DNA from: Archilochus colubris
Taxonomy: Eukaryota; Chordata; Aves; Apodiformes; Trochilidae
Reading direction: 5' to 3'
DNA length: 64,000 nt
Assembly: GCA_023079485.1 (NCBI GenBank)
Contig: CM041084.1
Coordinates: 10,166,609-10,230,608, forward strand
The notes below the pieces were generated by a model that saw only the letters and a list, made by a program, of their open reading frames with translations, had not been told where the DNA came from and did no database searches. The stretch's first letter is position 1, and every line of letters starts with the position of its first letter. Shown piece after piece: positions 38,601 through 51,800 of this stretch. Made by a program: the position numbers and the translations under genes.

Positions 38601-41600
38601 TAGGAGTTTCTGGTCAGGTTATTAAATAGCAAGATACTGTGTTTTGAGAGAAAATAGGCCAAGCTACATCAAGAATAATCTGTGATGATTTATTTTATGA
38701 GAAGGTCCATTTAAGTTTCCTGACTTAATTTAAGATCATACCTATAGCAGTGTTTTAGTCCAAATCTGGAGAGTTCTTTGTTACCATTTCCCATTATTTA
38801 ATTCACTTCATGGCTAGGTCTTGGAAAGCACAAAGAGTTTTCTTTGGATGAAACCTGAAGATAACTCCAAGCACATACTTTACAGGCTCCAAATATAAGT
38901 CCAGGGCACCAACCCAAAGTGAAACCCTCTGAAGTGTGCATGCTAGAGACACACCAGATGTTATATGGATCTGCTCCCATTATCTGCACCACTTGTTGGG
39001 GTAGACATACCCTATAGCACTTTCTGTCTATAGCCTAAATATTAGTGTCTTCTTAGCATTTTGAAGACTGGTAGATTAAATAAACAAAGCAGAATTTTAG
39101 CATGCTATTTTGAAAGAATAAAAAAGAAGAAAACCACAGCACTGTATCCTAACCTATCTAAGGAAAAACCAATATTTTATATTTGTAATGGGGTTTATAT
39201 TGTTTATGAGGGGTTTTGGCCTGAAAAATATAGATTTGCCAGTAGGTCCATCCAGCAAATTGCCAAAATAATTTACTGTTGGTTTTCCTGTTTACTCAGC
39301 CTGATTTGCTTAGTCAGATAACCTGGCTGTATCCACGCAGTGCTACTTATGTCCAGTGCTGCCCTATCTGTGAGGCATATCTGTATTACCCTCACAGTGT
39401 AGTATTTAATTTCTGCAGAAAAGCTTGATACATGTGAAATGGTGTAAAAACAGAGCTTTAGGTATTAGTTCCAATTTCTTAATTAATCAAACATTTCTAA
39501 TCAATAGTAGTCAAATGCCTAAAATCCACCAAATGGACAGCAAGGAAATAATTATGATCACTGATATCATTTATGAGCATCTGAGATGACAAATCTGAGT
39601 AGATTTTTAGGGCATTTGGAAGTCTCCAGAGGAGATCAGAACAAGCACCCTGTAAGTAACTTTCATTTCAGTGACTACAGTTGCTGATAGCAGACTCTTT
39701 AGGTCAGTAAAATACCACAGCTGAAAGTTTCATAAATCAGTTTTAAACTGAATGTAGAAAAACATTTCCTTTAATTGTGAAGGAGTTTCAGTTCTAGCAG
39801 TAAGGCCAGTAATAGTGGTTAAATATTCTCTTGTGACTTTCCAAATACAGCCAAATACATCACTGAGTTTTATTTCTGTACAAACAGGATCCTGGCTGAG
39901 CACTAGTGAATCCACTAGTCAGACATTTAAATGTTAGCAGAATGCATCTATCTGCAAAAAGAGGTGTTATGTACTATTTACAGGCTCTATATAAGAAGAA
40001 CTTATTATGGAGTCTAGTATACTGGCTTGTGTCAAAATAACATAATAGCACAATAACACTTGAGATAGTAATGACATAGTTATTAATGCTACATGTATGT
40101 ACAGTAATATTTTTTTCTTCTATTGCTAAGCAGAAATAAAAGTAAAAATTAATAATCAAGCTACAGCCTAAGTTCTCCTCTCCCTTTGCAGATCAAATAC
40201 TCCTTTGAGATACAGATACAGATAAAGTATTCACACTCTGGACACAGATTGCAGGAGTCAATGTCAGAGAAGTTGGAATAGCCAGAAAATAAAATCAGAT
40301 ATAACTGAAAGGGCAGCTGAAGGTATGAGTTATGCAGACATGAAGCAAAGCAGAACAGCTTGGCTGGAAATGAATTGAGGATGAGGGAAATGCACGATTT
40401 TTGAGGTGTAGAAACATGATACCACACAGCATCCACAAGAAAGACATCTTGTGCATGGGATGTCAAAAGAAATCAGATGAACATTCTGAGACTTGGGGTG
40501 TACTTTCCAACCCATCTGTATACTTTTTTCCTAGTAACAAATGACCCTTTTAAGAAAGAATGAATATACCCTGGTTACGTTTTTCCAAACAAAGGAGACA
40601 GCTGAATGGAAAGCTGGAGGACAGAGTGAATCAGTGATGGCAGGGGAAGGAAAAAGGAAAACAAAACTGGAGCAGGAAATGTGATAAATGCAGTGCAAAG
40701 GGAGCTTGACTAGAAAAGCCCAAATCATGGCAGATGTCTTACTGAACTGATGCAAATGTAAATGAAAATAAAGACATGGCAAAATATAAATGCAAGAGAT
40801 ATGTGCATTGATGTTCCCCTGCTGGTGTGCTAAAAATAGCATAAAAAAGGTCAGAAAGGTAGTAGAAACCCTCCAAGGGCAGGGTCGAGGCTGAGAAAAG
40901 GCCAGATTTAGCAAACTACAGAGTACTGAAGTTGAGAAAACACAGGAACATGACACTGGCATGAGGAATGGGAGGAAGGGTGACAGCTCCCCAGCAGCCC
41001 TCTGGTCACTGGGTTCACTAGAAAGCCTTTTCTTACCACCAGCAAAACAGCAGGAGATAAATAACCTACAACTACATTTGAGGATTAGTGGTGTCCTCTT
41101 GGACATGTTACATCTGCAATTACTGATTTAGTATTCTCAAACCAGTGTAAATAAAATCTTCCTGGCTCTTTTCCTACATCCCAGGTCCATTCACTTAATC
41201 TAAGGCTACATCATTGCACAGCTGCTTTAGGAGTTCTGTAGAATGCTACACTATTTACTTTTCAGAAGGAGAAATCAAGTGCATTAGACCCAAGTATCAA
41301 AAAACCCTATTGGGGGGTGTTAGACAGGCTGAAGCAGATAAGAAAGATAAAGACAACACTTTGTACAGTGCAGGGTGTCCTGAAAGCTCAGAGCATCACC
41401 TAAGTGCTGTGGTGATGCAAGGCCCCAATAGCAGCAGAGCCCAAGGAAATCTTGCAACCAAGAAATACCATATGCAGGACCTTTCCAGCCTCAGTGACAA
41501 AGAACAGTTTATAATGACCATTTGGGAAACAGCCTTTGTCACAAGCTAGTTCTTTCCAAGTGAGGCTCAGACATGCACCTTCCCCTGTAGGGAGATACAC

Positions 41601-42515
41601 TTTGATCTGCAGTGACAGTCACCTCCCTGCAGAAAAGCAGAGGTTGAAAATTTTCAAAATCTCATGTGGCTTAAAAGCCAAAGTTTCACCTTCAAGGCAT
41701 CTTAAGGTTTGAAAACCAGATACAAGTTCTACCATCAGTTAAGCAGTCTAAAAATACTGAGAAGGACTCAGAACCTTGAAAGTGATAAGCTGAGCACCTA
41801 TGCATCATTGAAGACAAGCAAACTCAAGCTCTGAAAAAGCAGGTCCCATTAGAGCAATGTGAGATTCTTCAGGCCCTGAAAAATGTGACATTACTGACTC
41901 TGAAAACTTCTGGCCAAACAGCTGTCTTCTTTCTGGCTTTAATCATACATCACATAAATCTGGATCTCAAAATGACACCACACAGAAAGCGTCAGTCTGG
42001 AATGACTCCAAGGGCTACACTTAGGCATTTGTTTTAATTTAAATCATAAGGGAAAAAAGTGATCTCAGGTTGCTATGAATAAGTAAGATTCATAGAACAC
42101 AATAATGGATATATGGAGGAATGTCAGCTCATCTTTTTTAGGTAGATACACTTTTGTATTTAAAAATAGATCATACAAACAAGTAGCATTTATTGGCTAT
42201 TAGTGTCTATGTAAATGTAATTCTCTTATTATATCAATACTGTTCCATGGCAGCCAGATTTGATTCTCTTCTCTGTGTAATGGTGTCAGGTACATATTAG
42301 TGTATTTCTGAGATGATAAAAGTGAGAAGTTAGACTGCAGTTGCTTTTAGAGAACAAATTTTCAATTTCAAATGTCAGCAAATTTTATATAGAAGGATAA
42401 AAAGAAGCCTCTTCCCTCCCTGCCTTTTTTAACCTCTCTGCATTGATTAAGTTCATCCTGCAATGGTATAATAATGCTCCACACAGTAGACTCCTCTAAA
42501 TTAGTTCCCTGCAGA
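29680..42515. other. Unique AT-rich non-coding DNA
   Basis: A long stretch with no recognisable gene. Chance ORFs include a 191-codon one on the minus strand (40531-41106), which I explain by the purine-rich plus strand there and do not accept as coding. A short direct duplication occurs at 30712-30763. No older CR1 tail, tRNA-like or LTR-like sequence was found by eye. Confidence 0.55.
30712..30763. repeat. Short direct repeat pair
   Basis: The 17-bp word GAGATCTGGGAAGCAGA occurs at 30712-30728 and exactly again at 30747-30763, separated by two AGCAGTTTG units. This is a local tandem duplication, probably by replication slippage. Confidence 0.85.
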
Positions 42516-42716
42516 GACACAGAACCACAGAACAGTTTGGGTTAGAAGGGCCCTGTAAAGGTCATTCAGTCCATGCCTCCTGCAGGGAGCAGAGACAGCT
42601 TCAACTACATCAGGCTGCTCAGAGTCCCGTCCAGCCCAGCCTTGAATGTTTCCAGGGATGACGCATCTACCACCCCTCTAAGCAAACTGATCCAGTGTTT
42701 CATCAATCTCATTGTA
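42516..42716 (-). mobile_element. Old CR1 LINE 3' end fragment
   Basis: On the minus strand this carries the older CR1 3'-terminal pattern. In plus orientation these are CACAGAACAGTTTGGGTTAGA, AAGGGCC, GTCATTCAGTCCA, then GCCTTGAATGTTTCCAGGGATG and CCACCCCTCTAAGCAA, matching the conserved CR1 3' region (the GTTTGGGTTGGAAGGGACC-type motif). The terminal 8-bp tail repeats are eroded, and divergence is much higher than in the other two copies. It is about 200 bp long, truncated at the 5' end, and bordered at 42716-42741 by an AAAAC repeat. It contains no useful reading frame. Confidence 0.88.
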
Positions 42717-42741
42717 AAAAACAAAACAAAACAAAACAAAA
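42716..42741. repeat. (AAAAC)n simple repeat next to CR1 fragment
   Basis: Four or five AAAAC units lie directly at the 5' truncation side of the old CR1 fragment. The tract may have formed the insertion target or grown afterwards. Confidence 0.85.
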
Positions 42742-45700
42742 TGATTCATTAGGAAGTAACTTCAGGAATCCAACAGTTATAGCAATAGAATTATTAGCAT
42801 GTTGCAGGCTAGGATGCCTGCTGTGCCAAGGAACTACTGGCAACAGTTGAACTGTAGTATCAATTTTTATCTTCCTGGGAATCAGCACTGTAGGACATTC
42901 AGATTTATGTAACTTCAGTGAACTGTATTTTGAAGTTCACAGCTTAACTGGGAACTTCATATGAAAATACTGGCATGTTATATCTTGAAAATGGCACTGA
43001 AAAGTATCACCCCACTTTACTAATAGATTGCATCCAAGTTGCCTTCAGAAGTGACATTCCTGAGACCTTTCCTTCAGGGCACGGTGGCACAGCAGAAAGA
43101 GTAGAGCATGCCACCAACTTGGCTTCTGGCAAATATGCTCAGTGCTGTGACATGGGTGTCCCACAGAAAGCCCTGCAAGGAGCTCCTCACCCCAATCACT
43201 TGGTCTAGAAAAATCACGTTGTTATTTAGATTCCCACTAGATGAGAAGCACCAGAGACAGAACTCCCACTGCTGAATTCAGCATGGAGAGACAAACTGTT
43301 AGTCAGTCAGCTGTGAAATGTAAATAATTTTTGCCTTTCAGAATATCCTCCCTGATTCTGTCAAAATCCATCATTTGCAAGTGCTTATTCAAGCAAAAAG
43401 TGACACAAAGTCACACTAAAAAATTCTCCAAACTTACAGCCTAGTAGTGAAAAAATTAATTTCAGTCCTCCATTCTTCTCCTGACACTTCTGCAAAACTC
43501 CCTGTTTTACCAATATCAGTATGTCCTGAGCACTTTTCAAATAACAAAAACTAAAACTTGTAAAAATTAGAGACCTCCTTTATGAACTGAGAGCAGCCAC
43601 ACTGGCCTTACAAGCAAGGTTACTTAATTCTTGATTGCAGCTGACAGTAACATTTGGCCCACAATCAGAAACAAAATCAGTAAAGGCCAAACCATGACCC
43701 AGATTTATGCCCCATCACAGGCAGTTTGTTGGGTGTAAAACTGCTCAGACATAATTGCAAGGAGACCATTCAGTCTTCTAGATGTCAGAACTGAGCCTGG
43801 TTTTGACTTTCTGTTTTCCATATTTTGTCTTTTTTATCTTTCTTCTACTTAATGATTTGTGCCCTAGAATATCTTTCCTAGTTACCGAGAAGTTCTGACA
43901 GGGGGGGTCTTTAAAGAACCTGTGGAATTTAGTACTTTGGCCAGCAATAGTGTGTGCTTTTTTCCATCTTGTGCCATTGGAAAGAAAAAAACTACTATGT
44001 CCTGTGCTAGCAACAAAGAAATATCTGTCCAGGTTAAATGTAATTACTGTCATCAAATTTCAGAAAACTCCTTCTATCCTTATTTCTTTTTCTATACTTT
44101 TCCTCAACATACACATTATCTTTATTTGTGTAGAAGTAAAATCAGACTTAAAACTCAAATCATGTTCTCTCATCTGCTCTGTTGTCTCAAAACTTGACGA
44201 TTTCTTGTTAACTTGGCAATTAAGTATTCCTAGCTGGGGTCTGTGTGGAGTCTGTTTGAGTTCTGTGCAAGTGATTAACTCTGAAATTAATTAATTTCTT
44301 CGAAAAGGTTTCCAGTTACTTCCCTATACTACTTGCATATGGACATGATTGCACTTACCAAATAGAACATTTCCATATGTTTGGTCTTCGAATTAAAAAA
44401 GCCTTTCTGCACCCTACTTTCTTTTATTCTGTATTTTTTTCATGAACTTGTTCAGACCATAGATTTTAATTCTATCTTAGTAAGAGCTCTTACATTACAA
44501 ACACCAACTTTTGTCACAAATATGATTGAATAATCAGGTAATGCTGGATGTTGGCATAGACCATTCTCTTGCTGTATAAAATTAAAGCAATTCTCTTCCA
44601 TTGATTGACTTCTGGAAAACAAATTGTCCATCTGCTGAAAGGAGCATCTGTGTTGAGTTTGCCAGTGGAGCCACAGGTGCCTACTGTTTGAAAGAACAGA
44701 CAAGTGCTGAAAGGTATTTTCCCTTGCCAGGTGATTAGATTTGTCCTGGGAATCAGAACCTTTAAAAATGAAAATCCAGTTGGATACTCTTTTTCACCTA
44801 ATGTTAATCAGAATAAAAAATAACTCTTGTTACTGATTCCATTGAGGCAAATTCTTCTTAGCCAAGGATGGGGTTGTGGTGTGCAGGCAGCTAGAAACAC
44901 AAAATTAAGCTTTAATGAGGCCAGAGTGTAAGTAATCACTTCATTCTCCTATGGTAAATTAAAATTAGAAAATTATTTTTTGTTATGGATTTTTTCGAAT
45001 GACAAAATGGTATATATACCAGTACTGTAATTAGGAGCTCCAGTGAACTTGTGAAAGATGAGTTTAGACAGAGACTGCATGGTAATTGATCTCAGGCCTT
45101 TCTGGAGATCCTGGTTTTTATTCCAGTTCTGTCTTTTTCCTTGAAGACTACAAAGGAAGTCAGAGCCACAGCACCTGCACCACTATATCACAGCATAGAA
45201 TAGGCAGAAAGTAGCCTGTGGGTTTCTAAATAAGAAAGGTGACCACTTATCCACAAAAATAGCTGTGCAGGTTTTGGTGGGGCCATTTACATAAGGTTTT
45301 GCTCCTTAATATCATCCTAGAATTTATTAGGAGTGCAGGACTGAGTTGCACTTTATGTAAACAACTAAGTTACATAACAGCTTTAGGAGTCCCATTTTCA
45401 TTAGCAGAGTCACCATGGCAGAAGGGTCTATGATGTAAAGTAGCTTGGAGATATTAAGGGGAGAAAAAGTCATTTCTAGATATTCTTTATTGTCAGCTCT
45501 TCTTTGACACAACACACAGATTTTCAAGAAGTCTTGATGTTGCATATTACTGCTGAACTTTCAGGACAAGACAGATTAAGAAATTACTCTCCAAATTTTA
45601 TGCCAACGTATGCTACACCTAATCATCTTTTTCTCCCTTTTAGCCCTTATTCACAATCTGCTCTTTCCTCTGCTTTTAAACAGACACCTTTTGTACGTGT

Positions 45701-46924
45701 GTCATCCTTCATCCAGGATGATGCCAGGGATGTTCACCTTCAGCCACAGCCTGGGTCTTGAAAGAAGGACGAGCTCCAGCACTGGCCTTGATTTCCTCAG
45801 TCTCTATATTGGACCAAGAAGTAGGAAAGAAATCCCCACACTTCATTGTGACACAACTTCCCAGTACCAAAGCATTAATTTACCCTCCAGTGCATTTGCT
45901 GTGCTGCCTAAAACACATGAACGAGTTCTTTCCATTTCTGCTGCAGCTGCCCTGCAGTAACATGCTCTGAAATAGTGGGATCCTCCACAAAGCAACAGAA
46001 GATGACTAAACAGTGCAACCTGTTTATCTTATTTTTAATTACAATTTAATTTTTAAAGTAATTAAAATAATTTTTACTTGGTTTAGATACACAATTGCAA
46101 TCAGAAATCAACCACTGTGAAATCACTTACATGTAGTCTGAAATTGAAAGGCCATCTAATTGTGCATCCATGTCAAAGCCAGGGGCTCCAAACTCATAAT
46201 GAAATGTTGAGCATTTTGTTTTGTTTTATTTTTTTTTCCAAGTGTTGTGCAAGGTTCCATTTATTTGAGTTTGTACAATGAGTCAGATGACAGAACTGGG
46301 AGTAGGATTTCTGGGGAAGTGATTCTTATCCTTTTGCTCAATTCAGTTTCTGTTAACTTTCCTCTTATAATTGACTTGCTAATTTTGCCCCCAGTTATTT
46401 TTCAACACCCCCCCTCATTGTTACTGTTAGCTGCTGTAGGACTTGTAATGTAGTCAGCACTTTCCAGACACACAACTGAGAGAAATTATTTTCAGAAGGA
46501 TGCCTAAAAAATGCATTGCATGTGTAAGATCACTTTGAATTAGTGAGGATGGGAGATTTTAAACATTGCTATCTACAGTGCCTTCAGTATAACTACATAG
46601 GTTGGTAGTAACAAAGTTTTTTAGTTCTTCTTGCTTGACGTGATTGTAGCTTCCTGCTTCTTCTACAGCATGCCCAAAGTAAGTAAACTGGGAGTAGTTA
46701 ACTAGGTCATGGGGGTCCTTAAAATTCTGTTTTTCTCCCTTCCACGGCCTGATCCTAGTCTCACTTAATGACAGTGGTTTACCCATGTAAGAGTAAAGAT
46801 AAAACAAATCATCACCAGTTTCTATTAATGAAAGTCAGAGGGGGATTTGAGTCAATTATTTTTATATCTCTGTTATTCTCTGATTCCCAGGACTCTAAGG
46901 CTAACTCAAAACTAAAACCACATT
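42742..46924. other. Unique AT-rich non-coding DNA
   Basis: No supported coding or RNA feature. The longest ORFs (up to 116 codons near 45610-45960) show no domain and overlap one another in different frames, as expected by chance. Confidence 0.55.
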
Positions 46925-47030
46925 TGCTTTCTTCATACTTTGAAATATATATTTATAAATATGTATGACATCTATATAGTACACTTTATACATATATATT
47001 TGTGTTATATATATATATATATATTTAAAT
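46925..47030. repeat. AT-rich tract with (TA)n microsatellite
   Basis: The region is almost entirely A and T. It includes a 19-bp uninterrupted TA run at 47006-47024 and several ATATAT words. It directly precedes a GC-rich segment. Confidence 0.8.
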
Positions 47031-47109
47031 ACACCCTGATGTTTTATATAGTTTAATAGATAAACAAAAAAAGCACTTTGCAAAAACATCAGGAGTTAAT
47101 TTGCTGTTT

Positions 47110-47366
47110 TTCTTGAGCCAGGCTGTCAGGTTGTGTCTGGAACTGTCTGTTCTCTTCTGCCATCAGGCGGATGCTGCTGGAGCTGAGGATCAGAGCAGCT
47201 CTTGGCAGGCGATGCCTCTGCACCTCCGGGGCACCTCGGGCAAACTGGTGCAGCTGCTTTTCCACTTCCCAACTGCCTGGCAAGATGCATGGAATCTCTA
47301 ACACATTGCCATACCTGCACCTCTTTTACTGTCTAGAAGTTCAATGCAGGTGCATAAAATATTTTT
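47110..47366. other. Small GC-rich, CpG-containing segment of unknown origin
   Basis: Between an AT microsatellite and an A-rich tail lies a segment whose core (about 47155-47280) is GC-rich and holds several CpG dinucleotides (GGCGG, GGCGA, CCGGGG, CTCGGG), unlike its surroundings. Overlapping ORFs of 62-76 codons run on both strands, none with a domain I recognise. The compositional break and the A-rich tract at 47367-47411 would fit a retroposed sequence or an unrecognised short repeat. An isolated exon is also possible. Strand and function are unknown. Confidence 0.35.
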
Positions 47367-47411
47367 TAAAAATAAAATAAAATAAATAAAATAACAAACA
47401 TAAAATAAAAA
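47367..47411. repeat. (AAAAT)n A-rich tract
   Basis: AAAAT and AAAT units with one ACAAAC interruption, directly downstream of the GC-rich segment. It may be a degenerated poly(A) tail of a plus-strand insertion, or an unrelated microsatellite. Confidence 0.75.
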
Positions 47412-48766
47412 CCTCAGTCCCTTTCCAGTAGAGATGTTTCTCTGGGATACAGCTCTGGGATAATTGTGATATTCTGGATGTTAATTCTATGGAAGCCCAG
47501 GAACAGAACCCCTCTGGGCTGTTTTCTCAAGGACCATCCACATCCCTGGAGCTGCTTCTTTTTCACAGGCCACAGGAGACTAAGGGGCTGCTACATGATT
47601 ATGCTCTAAAATATGGTTCTTTTAGTTCAGCTTATTTAATCCTATCTCTCTGTGATTATGCTACTGACAAAATATACCAACTCTAAGAGGTACAGAATGC
47701 AGCTACTTCAAATAGAAGAGCTTTTGAATTTACAACTAGTTAAAAAAGGAATCATCCATCTAGCTCATGCCTTAAAGAAGTTCTGCATGTTCTTATTCTT
47801 CTAGTAAATGCCTAAAAAGGATGATAAAATTTTATTAAATTTTATTTAGTACCAAATTGTTTAAAGGTCATCATATCTCAAGAATTCTTGTACAGTAGTA
47901 TTCAAGTTGCTGCCATTTTCCCCATAATTAGTAGGAAACAAAACAAGTACATCTTTCGGATAATGCTGAAGAAGTGTTAATGTAGTATATAGTAGCTTTT
48001 AAATATTGCATTTGAAGAGTCAGTGTGGGGGGATTTCATGCTTGCATAATACACACTAGTACACTGGGAAAGTGCATATTTTATCTTTCTATTGAAAATA
48101 TCAAAAGATGAAAAAGTAAACTTGTGTCTTTTCAGTAAACAGAAGATAAAATAATTCCTTAGAAATAAGCTACAGAAGCATGTTGGGGTTTTTTTTTTCC
48201 CTGAGTTTATCCTACGTTTGGAAATAGTTAAGACCTTCTTTAATACCAGTTAATCTATAAATATCTTTTTGACCTCTGGAGAACAGCAGGCTTAATACAT
48301 CTGTATGTCAAACAGTGCAAGTTTTACTTTGACTCACTCACTTTAAGATAAGCCATCAGATGTGCCAGACAGCTGTTTTTTCTCAGAGCTTCCCACATAA
48401 CTAAAACTTCTGCATAGTTACAAAGCAACAAATGACACCAGAATCACAGAGATATATGTGCATTACTGAGGACTAAATGCCTTCTGCTTACTTGCTGCAG
48501 CCAAGTATAAACCATGAAGAAGTACACTAGCTTAGTTTCTAAAAGCAAATGTCTTGTCAGAATGTTTCACTCCGGTAATAAAGACTCCATCTTCAGATTT
48601 TTCCTCCTGGGTGTCTGAGGTAAATATTAAAAAGTGTGCAACTTTTATGCAGGGTGCTAAACACAGTTTGGATTAATAGCTCACTCCATACAGTTTTTTA
48701 TGACCTAGATTGTTCAATAAAATCAATCCATATTTTAATGTAAAATAATTTGCTGCCAAATACGAA

Positions 48767-48806
48767 CAGCATATATACAGAGCATATATACAGCATATAC
48801 ACAGAG
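48767..48806. repeat. Short tandem AGCATATATACAG repeat
   Basis: About three imperfect units of the word AGCATATATACAG, with spacings of 14 and 12 bases. Seen directly. Confidence 0.75.
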
Positions 48807-51800
48807 CCCTCTGTATCTATCCTTAGATATCTGCAAAGACTTTGTAAACATTAACTTCTTAACGTTACCATTATAAACACCCCAGCATTTTAACAGTCCT
48901 TAATATTACACAGATAAATGAGCCTTTTTATAGATATAAAGGACAAGAAGACTCTTGGAAAGCTATGTGCTTTCAAACTGGGCACTGTGGTGCCTCAAAA
49001 TTTCATGTCTGGAATCAGAAGATAATTTCTGACAGCCAAAGGCTGGAGAGTCAATGGTAGGAGTCAAATCCTTCCAAAGGCCAAACTCCAATGACTAAAA
49101 GGAATTAGGCCCCTCTAAGGGATGTCTGTCAAAAAACTACTTACAGCTAGAAAATAGGTAATCCTTGAAAGAAATCAGAAGGAAAGCAATATAGGGTGCA
49201 AAGACTGTGATAACTGGGGTAGTATAGTTAAGAAGTAATTTGGCTTCTGCTTCATCTAGATAGGTGTAACAGCAATAGGAATTGATTTAGAAGAATGGTT
49301 GGATAGAATGTGACACCTTAATTTGGGTGATCAGGCTGTTCCAGGCTTTGAAAGCTAATATCAAAGCCTTAAAGCTCATCAGACTCATCAAGACCTAAAT
49401 GGTGTTAGAAATACAGCAAAATGCGGTTGGAAAACAAAGGAAAAGTATTCCATGTATGGTGTGCAGTATGTACAAATACTTACATGAAATGGTTTGAATT
49501 AAAAATAGGTGATTTTTTTTTTTTAAGAGTTTCCACCAAACTGCAAGGTATTACATCTGTTCATCGCTAGGTGGACTTCTTAAGAGGGACCATAACTATT
49601 GCCAAGGTTTGCTTAGCAAAAAAAGCTTTGCTTCTTTTAACAATACATAATGCTCACTCTGCCACTTTGTCTAAGCACCATTGTGACTTCCTTTCACCTC
49701 AGTTTAGGGAAAGAGAAACCAAGAAATATTAATAAGTGTTAATTAATCCATGTGTAATCTCATCAGACCCTAAATATCAATAGGAAGCCAGAGGCAGCCT
49801 CATCAGGGAGAGAACACTTGGGCCCTACTCACTGCCAGCATCTTAGCTCATGCATTTTACATGTAACCAGCATTATTTAAGAAGTACGGTGACTAAGAAT
49901 CACAAAAATAACTATTGCAAGAAGGCCAAACATTCTCTCAAAAGGAGGCTAGAGTCCATCAATTTTTCTCCTTTTATTGTACATTTCTTGTGTTTGAGGT
50001 TATACCATGGGTTAGTTTTAATGGGGAAGTTTTCTTGTGATGCCTTTTCCATAGCCTGGTGATCTGGGGAGGTTCCTGCAGTCCCCCCTTCAGGTGGGGT
50101 GGTTGGTCTGTGGCACTGTGAGCCCACAAGGTCACTATGAAAAGGCTGGCAGGGATGCACATCTTGTGGAGAGAAACCAGCAGGAGCTTCCTGCATTGCA
50201 TTGCATTCAGACACCTTGCTGAGTATTACAATGCTATGACTAAGACTTAGAAGAACTTGTCTTTGATGGAAAAATATAGGCACCTCCCAATCAGCACTCC
50301 AGCAGGGTTTTATCTGTGGGTGAGGCAACCATATACTCAGATGATAATTTCTGCAATTACAGAAACGTCTGATGCTCCAGTCCAAAATCCATTCAAAGTT
50401 CTCTAAAACATAGGTTTCCTAGAGCCTTTTGTGAATTTCAGACAACAGCTATTCTGGGCAGCCTCTTTTCTTTCCACCTTAAGTTATTTGTCCTTGTCTG
50501 CAGGAGTTCATGTTGGGTTTGGCTGGCTCCTGAATTTCATTATCCTCCTTTGCTTACCAGGTTTGATGCACTCTTCATTTTTCTTACTTCAGTTTAGTTT
50601 TCCATTATGTTAAAAGATTGCACGGAAGCTACTCCTGATTCCAAGACTGAAAAAAAATTTTGAAACTTGCTAATGTTGCATTATTGTTATTATTATTTCT
50701 CAAGTTCTCAGAGCTATTGGAACTTCTGAGAGCTCATGCAGAGCACAAGGCTGTTAGTAGTTATCTTTCAATAAAATACACTAATGAGAAAATTTCTCAT
50801 CAGATGCACAAGTTAGTTTTTTCCCTTACAGTGTAATGCTGACGTATTTGTGGGCTGCTGCTTTGGGACTGGATGTCAAAGCATATCAGACTTGTACACC
50901 ATATTCATTAATGTGTTTGGTAAAAAAAAGATTAATGCTTACCTTTTGTTGTTCCAATAGATTATTAGGTATATTCACTTCCACCGATGGTATATTTACA
51001 AAGAAATTTCTGGAAATATCTTGCCCTAGATCAGCTGAGGTCATCTCACTTATCTGAAATCAACAGGTATCTCAAAATCAAGTGAAATTCAGAAGCATAT
51101 TCGAAAAAAGGCCAAGTTCATCTATGGCTTCCTATCCCAAATCTTTTTTAATTTATTAAATATCTTTACAAGAAATTACTTCAGTCATCTCACTGACCAT
51201 ATAGATTCAAAATAGGATTTAGTCTGAATTTAATCTGGCAACTATGAGTGTTTCAGCCCTCACTCATGAATTTGATGTGAGAGTTTTTATGTCTTTTCAC
51301 CCTGGGCAGTAACCCTAAAGGGTCTGGGTGTGCAGTGTTTTTTAACTAAATTTATAACATATACTTATAATGTATATACAACCCTTCACAAATACAAAGA
51401 GGACATATGATGTTGTCAGACATGTACAGGGTAACCAAGCTGGGGTCTACTCTATCTGACAGTAATGAGTTCTGACAGTGATGCAGTAGTTATTTCTGTC
51501 CTAAATGACAAACTGCCATGTCCTATTATCTGGAAGCTTTAAGGCCCGACACACTCTATTGCATCTAATGAAAAGACAAGTTAACATATGTGAGTAGGAA
51601 TGGATATGGAGCTGTATTTCTCCAGATAGCTGAGAACTAAATACCAGTGATTTTTCTAACCATGGCTGTGTTTTTCAGATCAGTTTATTTCAGGGTGTGC
51701 TTTAACTTCAATCAAGTACTTCAATTAGTCCTCCAGCATCACCTCAGCTGTTCACTTTTCCCAGGACAAGATAGAAAAAGGCTGAGGTTATCACAACTAA

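Noticed and set aside
40531..41106. 191-codon ORF on the minus strand, the longest non-LINE ORF
   Set aside because: The translation is Ser/Phe/Leu/Cys-rich without any domain. The plus strand is strongly purine-rich here, which removes stop codons from the minus strand by composition alone.
43080..43170. Possible tRNA-like A box near GTGGCACAGCAG
   Set aside because: No credible B box or D-arm folding follows at the right distance.
49912..50385. 157-codon minus-strand ORF followed by an AATAAA-like word near 49970
   Set aside because: No recognisable domain or splice structure. Composition looks random, and a nearby AATAAA is frequent in AT-rich DNA. An unrecognised LTR or 3' UTR piece remains possible but cannot be supported.
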